Shown: one piece after another, positions 1 through 11,015 of the stretch
Position numbering within the stretch: the stretch's first letter is position 1
How the letters are laid out: each line of letters starts with the position of its first letter
Source: Comamonadaceae bacterium
GTDB lineage: Bacteria; Pseudomonadota; Gammaproteobacteria; Burkholderiales; Burkholderiaceae_C
Direction: 5' to 3'
Assembly: GCA_027491035.1 (NCBI GenBank)
Contig: JAIXWZ010000065.1
Location: forward strand, 1-63,332
DNA length: 63,332 nucleotides
Position numbers and translations under genes: made by a program
The notes under the pieces: generated by a model
Database searches by the model: none
Seen by the model: the letters and a program-made list of their open reading frames with translations, nothing else
What the model was told of the DNA's origin: nothing

Positions 1-231
1 CACAGCCGGCCCGACTGGACGCAGCTCGCTGGGCTGCCCACCCCCGAGCGCATCGAGCGCATGAAGGTCTTGCGCGAACAACGCCAAGCCCAGGCCAACG
101 CCCGCATGGACCAACGCGCCCAAGCGACTCGCAGCTTTTACGACTCACTGCAAGCGCAGCAGAAAAAGGTGTTTGACGAAGAAACCGGCAAGCACCTGGC
201 GCAGCGCGACCGTCACCACCGCCACGGTTGA
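1..231 (+). CDS. C-terminal end of a Spy/CpxP-like (LTXXQ) periplasmic protein
   Basis: Only the last 76 codons are in the window; the frame is open from base 1 and ends at TGA 229-231. The fragment is charged and helical, with repeated Arg, Gln and Ala and the run YDSLQAQQKKVFDEE. That resembles the LTxxQ-type tail of the Spy/CpxP family, small periplasmic proteins that bind unfolded envelope proteins. The His/Arg-rich end (RDRHHRHG) would fit a metal-responsive member, but this is inference. Family assignment is by pattern only because the signal peptide and first repeat lie outside the window. Confidence 0.55.
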   Translation, partial: HSRPDWTQLAGLPTPERIERMKVLREQRQAQANARMDQRAQATRSFYDSLQAQQKKVFDEETGKHLAQRDRHHRHG

Positions 232-248
232 TCCAAGGGCTCTTTAGG

Positions 249-275
249 CTGCGCGCTTGAGCCTGCGCGCTTGAG
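249..275. repeat. Two direct copies of a 13-bp repeat
   Basis: CTGCGCGCTTGAG occurs at 249-261 and again at 263-275 (14-bp period), in the short gap between the LTXXQ-type gene and the end of nnrU. Related GGCTC/GAGCC words follow up to position 313. No function is visible; it may be slippage-derived sequence around a transcription end. Confidence 0.6.
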
Positions 276-308
276 GCTGCACCCGCCGCAGGCTCAGGCG
301 CCCAAGGC

Positions 309-893
309 TCAAGCGCCGCCGAACGGGCGCACGCCAATGAGCGCGGCGTGCAGCCAAAAGGCAAACGCGGCCCAAGCCAGCACACCCAGGCCAAGCACCA
401 GCACAGTGGGCCCCATGCGCCCCGGGAGGTAGATGCGCTGCTCAGCGCGGTCACGCCGGCGCGAGACGATGAACAAGACCACCGCCCAAGCCAAAAACGC
501 GCCGAACAACAGCAAGTCGGCCATGGTGTTGTTGGCCAGCAGATGGGCCAGTGCCCAGGTCTTGGTGGCCAGCACCATGGGGTGGTGCAGCCGGGCCTTG
601 ATCAAATTGCCCGGCACGTAAGCGGCCACCAGCAGGACAAAAGCAAACAGGGTCAACAAGGAGGCCACATGGCGCAAGGCCACCGGCGTGGCCCACAACA
701 CCTGCGGCTCAAGCCGGGCCTGACCCCAGCCCCACACCAACAGCACGAAACCGAGCAGCGAGGCCAAGCTGTAAAGCCCCTTCCAGGCCATCGGTCCGAT
801 GCGCCCTATGATGGACGCGCGCGCTGCCTCGGCGAAGATGCGACTCGAATGCACGCCCAGAAAAACCAGCAGGCCCAACAGCAGATACAGCAT
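309..893 (-). CDS. NnrU family integral membrane protein
   Basis: The 194-aa product is almost entirely hydrophobic, with about five or six membrane segments starting at residue 1 (LYLLLGLLVFLGVHSSRIF). The early HSSR motif and the later ARLHHPM and LLANNT stretches fit the NnrU family, named from denitrification clusters but found in many proteobacteria without clear function; some relatives are tied to haem or isoprenoid chemistry. The open frame runs up to 974, but the upstream residues are Cys/Gly/Arg-rich and not membrane-like, so ATG 893 is chosen. No denitrification genes lie nearby, so the local role is unknown. Confidence 0.82.
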   Translation of the reverse strand: MLYLLLGLLVFLGVHSSRIFAEAARASIIGRIGPMAWKGLYSLASLLGFVLLVWGWGQARLEPQVLWATPVALRHVASLLTLFAFVLLVAAYVPGNLIKARLHHPMVLATKTWALAHLLANNTMADLLLFGAFLAWAVVLFIVSRRRDRAEQRIYLPGRMGPTVLVLGLGVLAWAAFAFWLHAALIGVRPFGGA

Positions 894-1021
894 CTTGACT
901 CCCCACAAACGGCCCCCAGTATAGGAAGCAGGCCAGCACCCCTTGCGCCGGCACTGCTTTGCACCGCGCCCCACCCATGCCCCACTTCAAATCCACGCCC
1001 CAGGGCAGCGGTGCGACGGCC

Positions 1022-1756
1022 ATGAAGGTGCTCACGGTCAACATCCACAAAGGCTTCACCGCGTTCAACCGCAAGTTCATGCTCCATGAGCTGCGCGATG
1101 CGGTGCGCGCGGTGGGCGCCGACGTGGTGTTTTTGCAAGAGGTCGCCGGCAGCCACAAACTCCATGGCCAGCGCTACGACAACTACCCGCTCGGGCCGCA
1201 CCACGAGTTTTTGGCCGACAGCATCTGGCCCCAGCACGCCTATGGTCGCAACAGCGTGTATGCCGAGGGGCACCACGGCAACGCAGTGCTCTCCAAATTT
1301 GCCATCTCTCATGTCGAAAACCGCGACGTCTCGATAGCCGGGCCCGAGCGCCGCGGCCTGCTCCACTGCGTCTTGCAAGTGCCCGAGCTGGGGCCCGTTC
1401 ACGCGGTCTGCGTGCACCTGAGTCTGCTGGAGGCGCACCGGCGACAACAAATGCAGATGCTGTGCGAGATGGTGCAGCGCGACATGCCGGCCCAGGCCCG
1501 GGTGGTGGTGGCCGGCGACTTCAACGACTGGCGCCGCCGCGCCCATCACCAGCTCGAGCTGGGCGCCAACCTGCACGAAATCTTCGTGAAGGCCCACGGC
1601 CGGGCCGCCCGCACGTTTCCGGCCCGCATGCCGCTGCTGCGACTGGACCGCATCTATGTCGCCAACGCCCGCAACCACCAACCCCTGGCGCTGCCGCGCC
1701 AGCCCTGGTCGCATCTGTCAGACCACGCGCCGCTGGCCGCCGAGATCTCCTGGTAG
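1022..1756 (+). CDS. Endonuclease/exonuclease/phosphatase-fold protein (YbhP-like)
   Basis: The 244-aa product has the four signature regions of the EEP superfamily (DNase I, AP endonuclease, inositol phosphatase). These are NIHKG near the N-terminus, FLQEV (metal-binding Glu), AGDFNDW (catalytic Asp-Asn) and SDHAPL (catalytic His) at the end. It is close in size to E. coli YbhP. No signal peptide is seen, so it should be cytoplasmic; the substrate (nucleic acid, lipid or sugar phosphate) cannot be read from sequence. ATG 977 would add 15 residues; 1022 is preferred because conserved sequence starts there, but no strong ribosome site separates the two. Confidence 0.82.
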   Translation: MKVLTVNIHKGFTAFNRKFMLHELRDAVRAVGADVVFLQEVAGSHKLHGQRYDNYPLGPHHEFLADSIWPQHAYGRNSVYAEGHHGNAVLSKFAISHVENRDVSIAGPERRGLLHCVLQVPELGPVHAVCVHLSLLEAHRRQQMQMLCEMVQRDMPAQARVVVAGDFNDWRRRAHHQLELGANLHEIFVKAHGRAARTFPARMPLLRLDRIYVANARNHQPLALPRQPWSHLSDHAPLAAEISW

Positions 1757-1857
1757 GCAAACCCCCGTGGTTCGATGGGGCTGGACTGTTAAACTTTTCC
1801 CGAGCGCCGGATTCTGGCGATGCCTTGCAAAACTTTGCGACCCAACCCACCCGCCCA

Positions 1858-2673
1858 ATGACTGACGCCCCCCGGGCCCAAGCCCCGGCCTGCCTGGACA
1901 TCAAGAGTGCCAATTTGCCTCTGGTGGCCCTGATGCTCAAGTCCACCGACTTGCAGGCCGTGCAACAAGAGCTCAACCGGCGGCTCGGTGATGTGCCCGA
2001 CTTCTTCGACAACGAGCCGCTGCTGATCGATCTGAGCGGGGCCGTGGCCGCCGCCCGCAGAGCCGGCCAGGAGGTCGGTGAGATCGACTTTGCCGCCCTG
2101 CTGGCCCTGTTGGCCCCCTACAAGGTCAAGCCCATCGCCGTTCGTGGCGGCTCTGCCGAACAGATGTTGGCCGCGCAGGCCCAGGGCCTGCTGAGCGCGC
2201 CCGAGGCCCGCGTGGTGGCCGCCAGCGCGCCCACGCCCAGCCCCGAGTCGGCCGCGACGGCCGAACCTGCTGCCAAGCCGGTGTCCAACACGGTTTCTGA
2301 ACCCGCCAGCGATCCCTTGCCGCCGCCTGGCGCGCTGCTCATCGACAAGCCGCTGCGCTCGGGCCAGCAGGTCTACGCGCGCGGCCGCGACCTGGTGGTC
2401 ATGGCCATGGTCAATGCCGGCGCCGAAGTGATTGCCGATGGCAGCATCCACGTCTATGCGCCGCTGCGCGGCAAGGCCATTGCGGGTGCGCGAGGCAATG
2501 CGCAGGCGCGCATCTTCGCGCAAAGCCTGGAGGCCGAGCTGCTGTCGATTGCCGGCATCTATCGCACCAGCGAAGTGCCGCTGCCACTGGCCGTGCGGGG
2601 CAAGAGCGCCATGGTGCGCCTGCAGACACAAGACGGGGAAGAAAAACTCATCATGCAAGCGCTGGGCTCTTGA
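1858..2673 (+). CDS. minC: Septum site-determining protein MinC
   Basis: MinC (271 aa) blocks FtsZ polymerisation away from mid-cell. The N-terminal alpha/beta domain (about residues 10-105, LDIKSANLPLVALMLKS) acts on FtsZ. A Pro/Ala/Ser-rich linker (about 120-160) leads to the C-terminal beta-helix (about 165-265). That domain carries the MinC_C signature SGQQVYARGRDLVV, GAEVIADGSIHVY and GRARGN-like AGARGNAQARI, and binds MinD and dimerises. It is the first gene of minCDE, 52 bp before minD. Start ATG 1858 begins the conserved N-terminus; the open frame extends further upstream but with non-conserved sequence. Confidence 0.97.
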   Translation: MTDAPRAQAPACLDIKSANLPLVALMLKSTDLQAVQQELNRRLGDVPDFFDNEPLLIDLSGAVAAARRAGQEVGEIDFAALLALLAPYKVKPIAVRGGSAEQMLAAQAQGLLSAPEARVVAASAPTPSPESAATAEPAAKPVSNTVSEPASDPLPPPGALLIDKPLRSGQQVYARGRDLVVMAMVNAGAEVIADGSIHVYAPLRGKAIAGARGNAQARIFAQSLEAELLSIAGIYRTSEVPLPLAVRGKSAMVRLQTQDGEEKLIMQALGS

Positions 2674-2725
2674 GCCTGCTGCGTCTGCTTTTTATTTAGA
2701 CTGCTCAAACAAAGGACTGTCCTTC

Positions 2726-3541
2726 ATGGCAAGAATCATCGTGGTGACCTCGGGCAAAGGCGGCGTGGGCAAAACCACCACCAGCGCCAGCTTCGCCTCC
2801 GGCCTGGCCTTGCGCGGCCACAAGACCGCCGTCATTGATTTTGATGTCGGCCTGCGCAACCTGGACCTGATCATGGGCTGCGAGCGGCGCGTGGTCTACG
2901 ACCTGATCAATGTGATCCACGGCGAGGCCAATTTGCACCAGGCGCTGATCAAGGACAAGCAATGCGACAACCTGTTCGTGCTGGCGGCCTCGCAAACGCG
3001 CGACAAGGACGCCTTGACGCAAGACGGCGTGGAGCGCGTGCTCAAGGAATTGGGCGAGATGGGCTTTGAGTACATCGTCTGCGATTCGCCCGCCGGCATC
3101 GAAACCGGTGCCCTCATGGCCATGCACTTTGCCGACGAGGCCCTGGTGGTGACCAACCCGGAGGTCTCTTCGGTGCGCGATTCCGACCGCATCTTGGGCA
3201 TGCTCTCAAGCAAGACCAAGCGGGCCATCGACGGGGCCGATCCGATCAAGGAACACCTGCTGATCACCCGCTACAACCCCAACCGGGTCGACCAGGGCCA
3301 GATGCTGTCACTCGAGGACATTCAGGACATCTTGCGCATCAAGCTCATTGGCGTGATTCCCGAGTCCGAGAGCGTGTTGCAAGCGTCCAACCAAGGCCTG
3401 CCCACCATTCACATGCAGGGCTCGGACGTCTCGGAGGCCTACAAGGACGTGATCGACCGCTTCCTGGGCGAAGACAAACCGCTGCGCTTCATCGAGGCCC
3501 AAAAGCAGGGCTTTTTTGCCCGCCTGTTTGGAGGCCGCTAA
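2726..3541 (+). CDS. minD: Septum site-determining ATPase MinD
   Basis: MinD (271 aa) is the membrane-bound ATPase that recruits MinC and oscillates pole to pole under MinE. The deviant Walker A GKGGVGKTT sits at residues 10-18, with FDVGLRNLD and CDSPAGIE as the switch and Walker B regions. The C-terminus (FFARLFGGR) is the amphipathic helix used for membrane targeting. ATG 2726 follows an AAAGGA ribosome site and starts with the usual MARIIVVTSGKGG. MinE follows with no gap, so the two are translationally coupled. Confidence 0.98.
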   Translation: MARIIVVTSGKGGVGKTTTSASFASGLALRGHKTAVIDFDVGLRNLDLIMGCERRVVYDLINVIHGEANLHQALIKDKQCDNLFVLAASQTRDKDALTQDGVERVLKELGEMGFEYIVCDSPAGIETGALMAMHFADEALVVTNPEVSSVRDSDRILGMLSSKTKRAIDGADPIKEHLLITRYNPNRVDQGQMLSLEDIQDILRIKLIGVIPESESVLQASNQGLPTIHMQGSDVSEAYKDVIDRFLGEDKPLRFIEAQKQGFFARLFGGR

Positions 3542-3805
3542 ATGGGCTCCTTCCTGTCGTTTCTGCTGGGCGAGAAAAAGAAAACCGCCAGCGTTGCCAA
3601 AGAGCGGCTGCAAATCATCCTGGCCCATGAGAGAGGGGCCAGCCGCAGCCACCAGCCCGACTACCTGCCCGCACTGCAGCGCGACTTGGTCGCGGTGATT
3701 TCCAAATACATCGCGATCGCGCCCGAAGACATCAAGGTCAACCTCGAGCGCCAGGACAACCTGGACGTGCTCGAGGTCAAGATCGAGTTGCCGGAAAAAG
3801 CTTGA
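3542..3805 (+). CDS. minE: Cell division topological specificity factor MinE
   Basis: This 87-aa protein is the MinD ATPase activator that confines MinCD to the poles. The N-terminus [14 protein letters not shown] is the membrane-binding amphipathic segment. The next stretch ([13 protein letters not shown], about 20-32) is the MinD-contact helix, and the C-terminal half ([21 protein letters not shown]) is the topological-specificity beta domain. Its ATG directly follows the minD stop codon. Length and order match the family in beta-proteobacteria. Confidence 0.97.
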   Translation: MGSFLSFLLGEKKKTASVAKERLQIILAHERGASRSHQPDYLPALQRDLVAVISKYIAIAPEDIKVNLERQDNLDVLEVKIELPEKA

Positions 3806-3839
3806 GACAGGTCGCCAGAGCCGGCGCCGCTAAGCCAAC

Positions 3840-4079
3840 TCAGTGGCCTTGATGCAAGCCTTGCGGGGCTTTGATCGCGGCTTTTCGGCTTTGTGACTGG
3901 TTATCGGCGCCCAGATGCGCCTGCCGGTCATCCCGACTTTGGGGCGTGCGCTGTCCCTGGTGGAGCTGCGTGGGTGCCACTGAGCCGCTCTGGTTGTGGT
4001 CGTTGTCCACCTTGCCGCCTGCGCCGGGGCGGATCGGCTTGCGTTTTTGCGTGCTGGTTTTGTACTTGCTGCGGGTCAT
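3840..4079 (-). CDS. Small basic hypothetical protein between minE and gyrB
   Basis: In the 382-bp gap between minE and gyrB the only coherent frame encodes 79 aa starting MTRSKYKTSTQKRKP. It is rich in Lys, Arg, Gln, Ser and His (HQGQRTPQSRDDRQ) and has no hydrophobic segment. A weak AAAGG lies about 8 bp before ATG 4079. It sits downstream of gyrB in the same direction. I do not recognise the family, and codon bias is less clear than in neighbours, so it may be spurious. Positions 4080-4187 hold no gene. Confidence 0.35.
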   Translation of the reverse strand: MTRSKYKTSTQKRKPIRPGAGGKVDNDHNQSGSVAPTQLHQGQRTPQSRDDRQAHLGADNQSQSRKAAIKAPQGLHQGH

Positions 4080-4187
4080 GGCGCGGCCTTTGCAAAAGGG
4101 TCTGTTAGACCCTGATTCTGGCCAGCCGCCCGCAACGAGCGTGTCAGACAAAAGCGCGCTTGCACCGGGTGCAAGCGGCCCCGCCTG

Positions 4188-6818
<2,631 letters not shown>

Positions 6819-6838
6819 TCAAACCAGGTCGGCTGCGC

Positions 6839-7948
6839 TCAAATGCGCATGGGCATGACGACGTACTTGAAGGTCTTGTTGTCAGGGATGGTGAGCAAGG
6901 CCGAGTTGTTGGAGTCGGCCAACTCGATCTTGACCATGTCTTGCGTCATGTTGCTCAGCACATCGATCAGGTAGGTGACGTTAAAACCGATCTCGATGCT
7001 GTCGCCGGCGTAGTCGATATCGATCTCGTCGCTGGCCTCTTCCTGCTCGGCATTGTTTGAAGCGACCCGCAAAAAGCCGGGATCCACATTGAGTCGGACC
7101 CCCTTGAACTTCTCGCTGGTCAAGATCGCAGTGCGCTGCAAACTGGCCAGCAAAGTCTGCCGTCCCAGCACCACTATGTTTTGATGGTTCTTCGGAATCA
7201 CGCGGTTGTAGTCAGGGAACTTGCCCTCAACCAGCTTGGTGACGAACTCCATGCCAGCAAAGCTGAACTTGGCCTGGTTGCCCGCAAACTGCATTTCGAT
7301 GGCGCCATCCTGGTCGCTGAGCAAGCGCTGCAATTCGAGCACGGTCTTGCGCGGCAGGATCACCTCTTGACGCTGCTTGATGTCGACATCGAGTTCGGCA
7401 GAGGTGTAAGCCAGTCGGTGGCCATCGGTGGCCACCAAGCTCAACTGCTTGCCCTCGGCCACAAACAAAATGCCGTTGAGGTAGTAGCGGATGTCGTGCA
7501 CCGCCATGGCAAAAGAGACCTGGCTGAGCAAAGTCTTGAGCGTCTTTTGCGGCACGGAAAAAGCAGGCCCGAAATTGGACGCCTCTTGCACCAGTGGAAA
7601 GTCTTCGGCCGGCAAGGTTTGCAAGACGAATTTGCTTTTGCCGCCTTTGAGCAAAAGACGGTTCTGACTGGACTCGATCGAGACGGTTTGATCGCTGGGC
7701 ATGGAGCGAAGAATGTCGATCAACTTGCGCGCGGCCACCGTGCCGGTGAACTGGGCATCGTCGCCACCGAGCTCCACCCGGGTGCGAATCTGGATCTCCA
7801 AGTCGCTGGCGGTCCATTCGATCTGAGTGCCTGTCTTGCGAATCAGCACATTGGCCAAGATGGGCATGGTGTGCCGTCTCTCGACGATGCCGGCAACCGA
7901 TTGCAGCGCGGCAAGTACCTGCTCCTGGGGGGCTTTGAGAACGATCAT
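6839..7948 (-). CDS. dnaN: DNA polymerase III beta subunit (sliding clamp)
   Basis: This 369-aa protein is the ring-shaped processivity clamp, a dimer with three repeated domains per monomer. The start MIVLKAPQEQVLAALQSVAGIVERR, the internal GTVAARKLIDILRSMP and YYLNGILFV, and the end KYVVMPMRI are standard DnaN landmarks. The final MPMR stretch belongs to the hydrophobic pocket used by clamp-binding motifs. It lies between dnaA and gyrB in the usual order, downstream of the putative origin. Confidence 0.98.
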   Translation of the reverse strand: MIVLKAPQEQVLAALQSVAGIVERRHTMPILANVLIRKTGTQIEWTASDLEIQIRTRVELGGDDAQFTGTVAARKLIDILRSMPSDQTVSIESSQNRLLLKGGKSKFVLQTLPAEDFPLVQEASNFGPAFSVPQKTLKTLLSQVSFAMAVHDIRYYLNGILFVAEGKQLSLVATDGHRLAYTSAELDVDIKQRQEVILPRKTVLELQRLLSDQDGAIEMQFAGNQAKFSFAGMEFVTKLVEGKFPDYNRVIPKNHQNIVVLGRQTLLASLQRTAILTSEKFKGVRLNVDPGFLRVASNNAEQEEASDEIDIDYAGDSIEIGFNVTYLIDVLSNMTQDMVKIELADSNNSALLTIPDNKTFKYVVMPMRI

Positions 7949-8217
7949 GTGACTTGTTCTTTCTTGTCTTCTCTATTTATTCAATGAAAGGATAGTAGTG
8001 GTAGTAGAGGGTGGGCCGTCTGTGTGGATACCTCTATTTTCCCTTTTTTAATCAAACACTTGTCATCTGGTAAACGCTGGTGATGGCTGCCCAGTTGCAC
8101 CCTGGATATTGTGGGACAAGATGCAGCCAGGCTCCGAGCCTGTGGATAAAGCAGCAGTTGTTCGTTTTTTATCCCCAGACTTGCCCAATCCGCTTGTGCA
8201 GCCTCTCATCTGCTCGG
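7949..8217. other. oriC: Putative origin of replication (oriC) between dnaA and dnaN
   Basis: This 269-bp gap holds a perfect DnaA box (TGTGGATAA, 8141-8149, minus-strand TTATCCACA) and two boxes with one mismatch: TTATCCCCA (8169-8177) and TGTGGATAC (8023-8031). Next to the last is a GC-rich spacer, then TAG TAG TGG TAG TAG (7993-8007), then an AT-rich stretch toward dnaN (about 7952-7990). Box, GC spacer, triplet track and AT-rich tract is the order described for basal unwinding systems with a DnaA-trio. A second AT-rich stretch is at 8032-8060. Promoter elements for dnaN probably overlap it. Confidence 0.7.
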
Positions 8218-9606
8218 TCATCCCTTGAGGGTCTGCTCGAGCACGTGCAGCTGCTGATTCAATTCAAGTCTTTGTTGCCGTTCGGACGCCATTTTGCGCA
8301 CCGCATGCAGCACCGTCGTGTGGTCTCTGCCGCCGAACAGCTCCCCGATTTCGGGCAGACTTTTTTGCGTCAACTCCTTGGCCAGGTACATGGCGATCTG
8401 GCGCGGGCGCGCGATGCTGGCCGGCCTTTTCTTGGAGTACATGTCGGCGACCTTGATCTTGTAGAAATCGGCAACCGTTTTTTGGATGTTCTCGACCGAG
8501 ATTTGCCGGTTCTGAATGGACAGAAGGTCGCGCAAAGCCTCGCGTGCCAGGGTGATGGTGATGTCTTTTTGGTTGAAACGCGAATAAGCCAGAATTTTGC
8601 GCAGCGCACCTTCGAGTTCGCGCACGTTGGAGCGCACATTCTTGGCCACGAAAAATGCCACTTCCTCGGGCATTTGAGCGCCTTCGATCTCGGCCTTGTT
8701 GATCAAGATGGCCACCCGCATTTCAAGTTCGGGCGGCTCAAGGGCCACGGTCAGGCCCGAATCGAAGCGTGACACCAGCCGCTCATGGATGGCGGTCAGG
8801 CCTTTGGGATAGGTGTCGCTGGTCATCACGATGTGCGACTTCTTGGCCAGCAGGGCCTCGAAGGCGTTGAAGAACTCCTCTTGCGTTCGGTCCTTGTTGG
8901 CGAAAAATTGCACATCGTCAATGAGCAGCAGGTCCAGCGAGTGGTAACGCTCCTTGAATTCATCAAACGCTTTGCGTTGATAGGCTTTAACCACATCCGA
9001 AACAAACTGTTCGGCATGGATGTAGAGAACTTTTGCGCCCGGGTTGTCCAACAGCAGCTTGTTGCCGATGGCATGAACCAAATGGGTTTTGCCCAGACCC
9101 ACCCCGCCATAGATGAACAAAGGGTTGTACAGCTGGCCGATGCTGCTGGCCACGTGCATGGCGGCGGCGCGGCCCATGCGGTTGGCTGAGCCTTCGATCA
9201 GGGTGTCAAAAGTCAGTGCCGAATTGAGCCGGGTCTTCAAGCCTGCGGTGCTGGCCTCATCAACGCTCAGCAAGCCCAGAGGTTCGGTCAGGGGAGCCAG
9301 GTCTTGGTTGATCGGCTTAGACTTGGCGGGAGATTCTTTCGGAGTGATCGCTAACTCAAGCTGTACGGCGTGGGGACTGAGCTGATTGACCAGAGACTGA
9401 ATTTGCTGGCCATATTGAGCCCGTATCCAGTCCAACTTGAACCGGTTGGCCACCAGCAGAATGAGCCGATCGGCGTCGCCGTCGAGCCTGACCTGGAGGG
9501 GCTTGATCCAGGTGTTGAACTGCTGCTGTGGAATTTGCAAGGCCAGTTGCTCCATGCAACTTGACCACAAATCGGGCATCAGGCTTGGCGCCGTGGGTTC
9601 GGACAT
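8218..9606 (-). CDS. dnaA: Chromosomal replication initiator protein DnaA
   Basis: DnaA (462 aa) binds DnaA boxes and opens oriC. Domain I (about 1-90, [22 protein letters not shown]) handles oligomerisation and helicase contact. Domain III is the AAA+ ATPase with Walker [11 protein letters not shown] and Walker [11 protein letters not shown]. Domain IV carries the DNA-binding signature [16 protein letters not shown]. The open frame continues upstream to 9759, but that sequence lies over the promoter and DnaA boxes, so ATG 9606 (MSEPTAPSL) is chosen. It is transcribed away from rpmH and toward dnaN. Confidence 0.98.
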   Translation of the reverse strand: MSEPTAPSLMPDLWSSCMEQLALQIPQQQFNTWIKPLQVRLDGDADRLILLVANRFKLDWIRAQYGQQIQSLVNQLSPHAVQLELAITPKESPAKSKPINQDLAPLTEPLGLLSVDEASTAGLKTRLNSALTFDTLIEGSANRMGRAAAMHVASSIGQLYNPLFIYGGVGLGKTHLVHAIGNKLLLDNPGAKVLYIHAEQFVSDVVKAYQRKAFDEFKERYHSLDLLLIDDVQFFANKDRTQEEFFNAFEALLAKKSHIVMTSDTYPKGLTAIHERLVSRFDSGLTVALEPPELEMRVAILINKAEIEGAQMPEEVAFFVAKNVRSNVRELEGALRKILAYSRFNQKDITITLAREALRDLLSIQNRQISVENIQKTVADFYKIKVADMYSKKRPASIARPRQIAMYLAKELTQKSLPEIGELFGGRDHTTVLHAVRKMASERQQRLELNQQLHVLEQTLKG

Positions 9607-9722
9607 GGACAAAATTTCTGCAGCAGACGCAAAGCGGTCTGCGCTTTGCCAGTTGTGGATATTGTTTGTTTCAGGCACCGCCCATTGTAGGGCTCCAAGG
9701 CACTTATCCACAATCTTGACAG

Positions 9723-9768
9723 CGCCAACGATTTGGTGCTGGAAGGGCCGCCAGGCCAAGCGTTGGCG
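9723..9768. repeat. 46-bp interrupted inverted repeat upstream of dnaA
   Basis: CGCCAACG (9723-9730) pairs with CGTTGGCG (9761-9768), and the inner TTGG (9733-9736) pairs with CCAA (9756-9759). This gives a 12-bp imperfect stem. It lies just upstream of the DnaA boxes in the dnaA promoter region and could form a cruciform or an mRNA hairpin. Confidence 0.6.
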
Positions 9769-9782
9769 GGGCCGGGCCGCTG

Positions 9783-9806
9783 GTCAGGGGGTGTAAAGCC
9801 CCTGAC
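9783..9806. repeat. Perfect 8-bp inverted repeat in the dnaA-rpmH gap
   Basis: GTCAGGGG (9783-9790) and CCCCTGAC (9799-9806) form a perfect stem around an 8-nt spacer. There is no T-run on either side, so it is not an obvious intrinsic terminator. A protein-binding site or cruciform is possible. Confidence 0.55.
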
Positions 9807-10101
9807 AGTGCCCCTGGCCTGACCGTCCGTGGCTTGTCAGAGAACCGGTGATCGACGATAATAGTCGGTTTCCTGTTTTGCGGGGTGCAGAGCTTGCCCA
9901 GGGTTTTCGAGCTTGCCAATTGCTAAGGAAAGCCAAGGAAAAGTCGCCGATTGCTGAATTAAGCCTGCAAAAAAAGGCGGCGAGAAGGCCGCGAAAAGGT
10001 AGCGAAAAGGCCGAGAAAAGGGCCGGCAAGAAGACAAGCCAAGTGGCCAAGTGGCAGATTGGCCCGAAGACTCGCAGATATCGATTTTTTAAGGATAGAT
10101 C

Positions 10102-10236
10102 ATGAAACGCACTTACCAACCTTCCAAAGTCAAGCGTGCCCGCACCCATGGCTTTTTGGCACGCATGCGCACCCGCGGCGGCCGCGCCGTGATCAACGCA
10201 CGCCGCGCCAAAGGCCGCAAGCGCCTGGCCGTCTGA
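10102..10236 (+). CDS. rpmH: 50S ribosomal protein L34
   Basis: The 44-aa product [18 protein letters not shown] continuing to GRKRLAV is the standard L34, a very basic protein of the large ribosomal subunit. AAGGA lies 8 bp before ATG 10102. It is the first gene of the rpmH-rnpA-yidD-yidC-mnmE run, divergent from dnaA, a conserved arrangement next to the origin. Confidence 0.99.
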   Translation: MKRTYQPSKVKRARTHGFLARMRTRGGRAVINARRAKGRKRLAV

Positions 10237-10254
10237 GTCTGGGCGGGCCAGGTC

Positions 10255-10722
10255 TTGCTGCGGCTGCAAACCCGCGCGCAGTTTGACGCTGTGCTGGGCC
10301 ATCGGGCGTTGGCCAGCACCGAGCATTTCGCTTTGCACCGCAGTGATCGGCTCGATGCCGAACAGAGCCCACCACAGGCACAGGTTGACGGCGTCAGCGG
10401 CCCTCTGGCTGGCCTCAAGCAGGCTGCGATCGGTGCCATGGTCCCCAAAAGATGGGCCCGCAGAGCGGTGACCCGCAACCTGATCAGGCGTCAGATTTAC
10501 AGCCTGGCGCAAGACCACCTGACAGGCGAGCCGGCATGGGCCTATGTGGTGCGTCTGCGCAGAAGCTTTCCGATACAAGGTTTCGTGGCGGCCTCGTCGG
10601 CGCCACTCAAGCAAGCGGTGCGCACGCAGCTGCTGGCTTTGCTGACGCAGGCCCAAAATCAAGCTCACAGCCAGGGCCCTCGCCAAGAGCCCAGTAAAAC
10701 TCCAAGTCAGGGGCTGCGATGA
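10255..10722 (+). CDS. rnpA: Ribonuclease P protein component
   Basis: RnpA (155 aa) is the basic protein that assists the M1 RNA in 5' maturation of tRNAs. The N-terminus LRLQTRAQFDAVL and the RAVTRNLIRRQI segment (the RNR RNA-binding motif) identify it. It appears to start at TTG 10255: no ATG or GTG fits near the conserved start. The C-terminal roughly 20 residues (SQGPRQEPSKTPSQG) are a non-conserved tail. Its TGA overlaps the yidD ATG (ATGA). Confidence 0.93.
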   Translation: MLRLQTRAQFDAVLGHRALASTEHFALHRSDRLDAEQSPPQAQVDGVSGPLAGLKQAAIGAMVPKRWARRAVTRNLIRRQIYSLAQDHLTGEPAWAYVVRLRRSFPIQGFVAASSAPLKQAVRTQLLALLTQAQNQAHSQGPRQEPSKTPSQGLR

Positions 10723-11015
10723 GCGGGTCCGCTTTGGTCCAACTGCCCAAGCGTGCGCTCATGCTTTTGGTGCGAGCCTATCGCCTTTTGCTCAGCCCCA
10801 GCCTGGGCTCATCGTGCCGTTTTGAACCCAGCTGTTCGGCCTACGCCTTGCAAGCGCTTGAGCGCCATGGCGCAGCTGGCGGAAGTTACCTGACCTTGCG
10901 TCGCCTGGTTCGCTGCCATCCCTGGTGTGATGGGGGCCATGATCCGGTGCCGCACCACCTTTTCCACCGTTTGAAGGCAGCGCCACCTGGCGCTTGCCCA
11001 CCCGAGTCCTCATGA
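10719..11015 (+). CDS. yidD: Membrane protein insertion efficiency factor YidD
   Basis: YidD (98 aa) is a small membrane-associated protein that helps YidC-dependent insertion. The family signature is clear: LLVRAYRLLLSPSLGSSCRFEPSCSAYALQALERHG, with three conserved Cys, then CHPWCDGGHDPVP. It overlaps rnpA at its start and yidC at its end by ATGA, so all three are translationally coupled. Confidence 0.97.
   Translation: MSGSALVQLPKRALMLLVRAYRLLLSPSLGSSCRFEPSCSAYALQALERHGAAGGSYLTLRRLVRCHPWCDGGHDPVPHHLFHRLKAAPPGACPPESS

Larger units (their letters stand above)
9607..10101. promoter_or_regulatory. dnaA-rpmH divergent regulatory region with DnaA boxes
   Basis: This 495-bp gap separates divergent dnaA and rpmH and holds no convincing gene. 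Near dnaA it has a perfect DnaA box TTATCCACA (9704-9712) and a one-mismatch box TGTGGATAT (9654-9662), 50 bp apart. That arrangement fits DnaA autoregulation. It also has two inverted repeats (9723-9768 and 9783-9806). The rpmH-proximal part (about 9950-10090) is rich in repeated AAGGC/AAAAGG words. A role as a second origin segment cannot be excluded. Confidence 0.6.
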
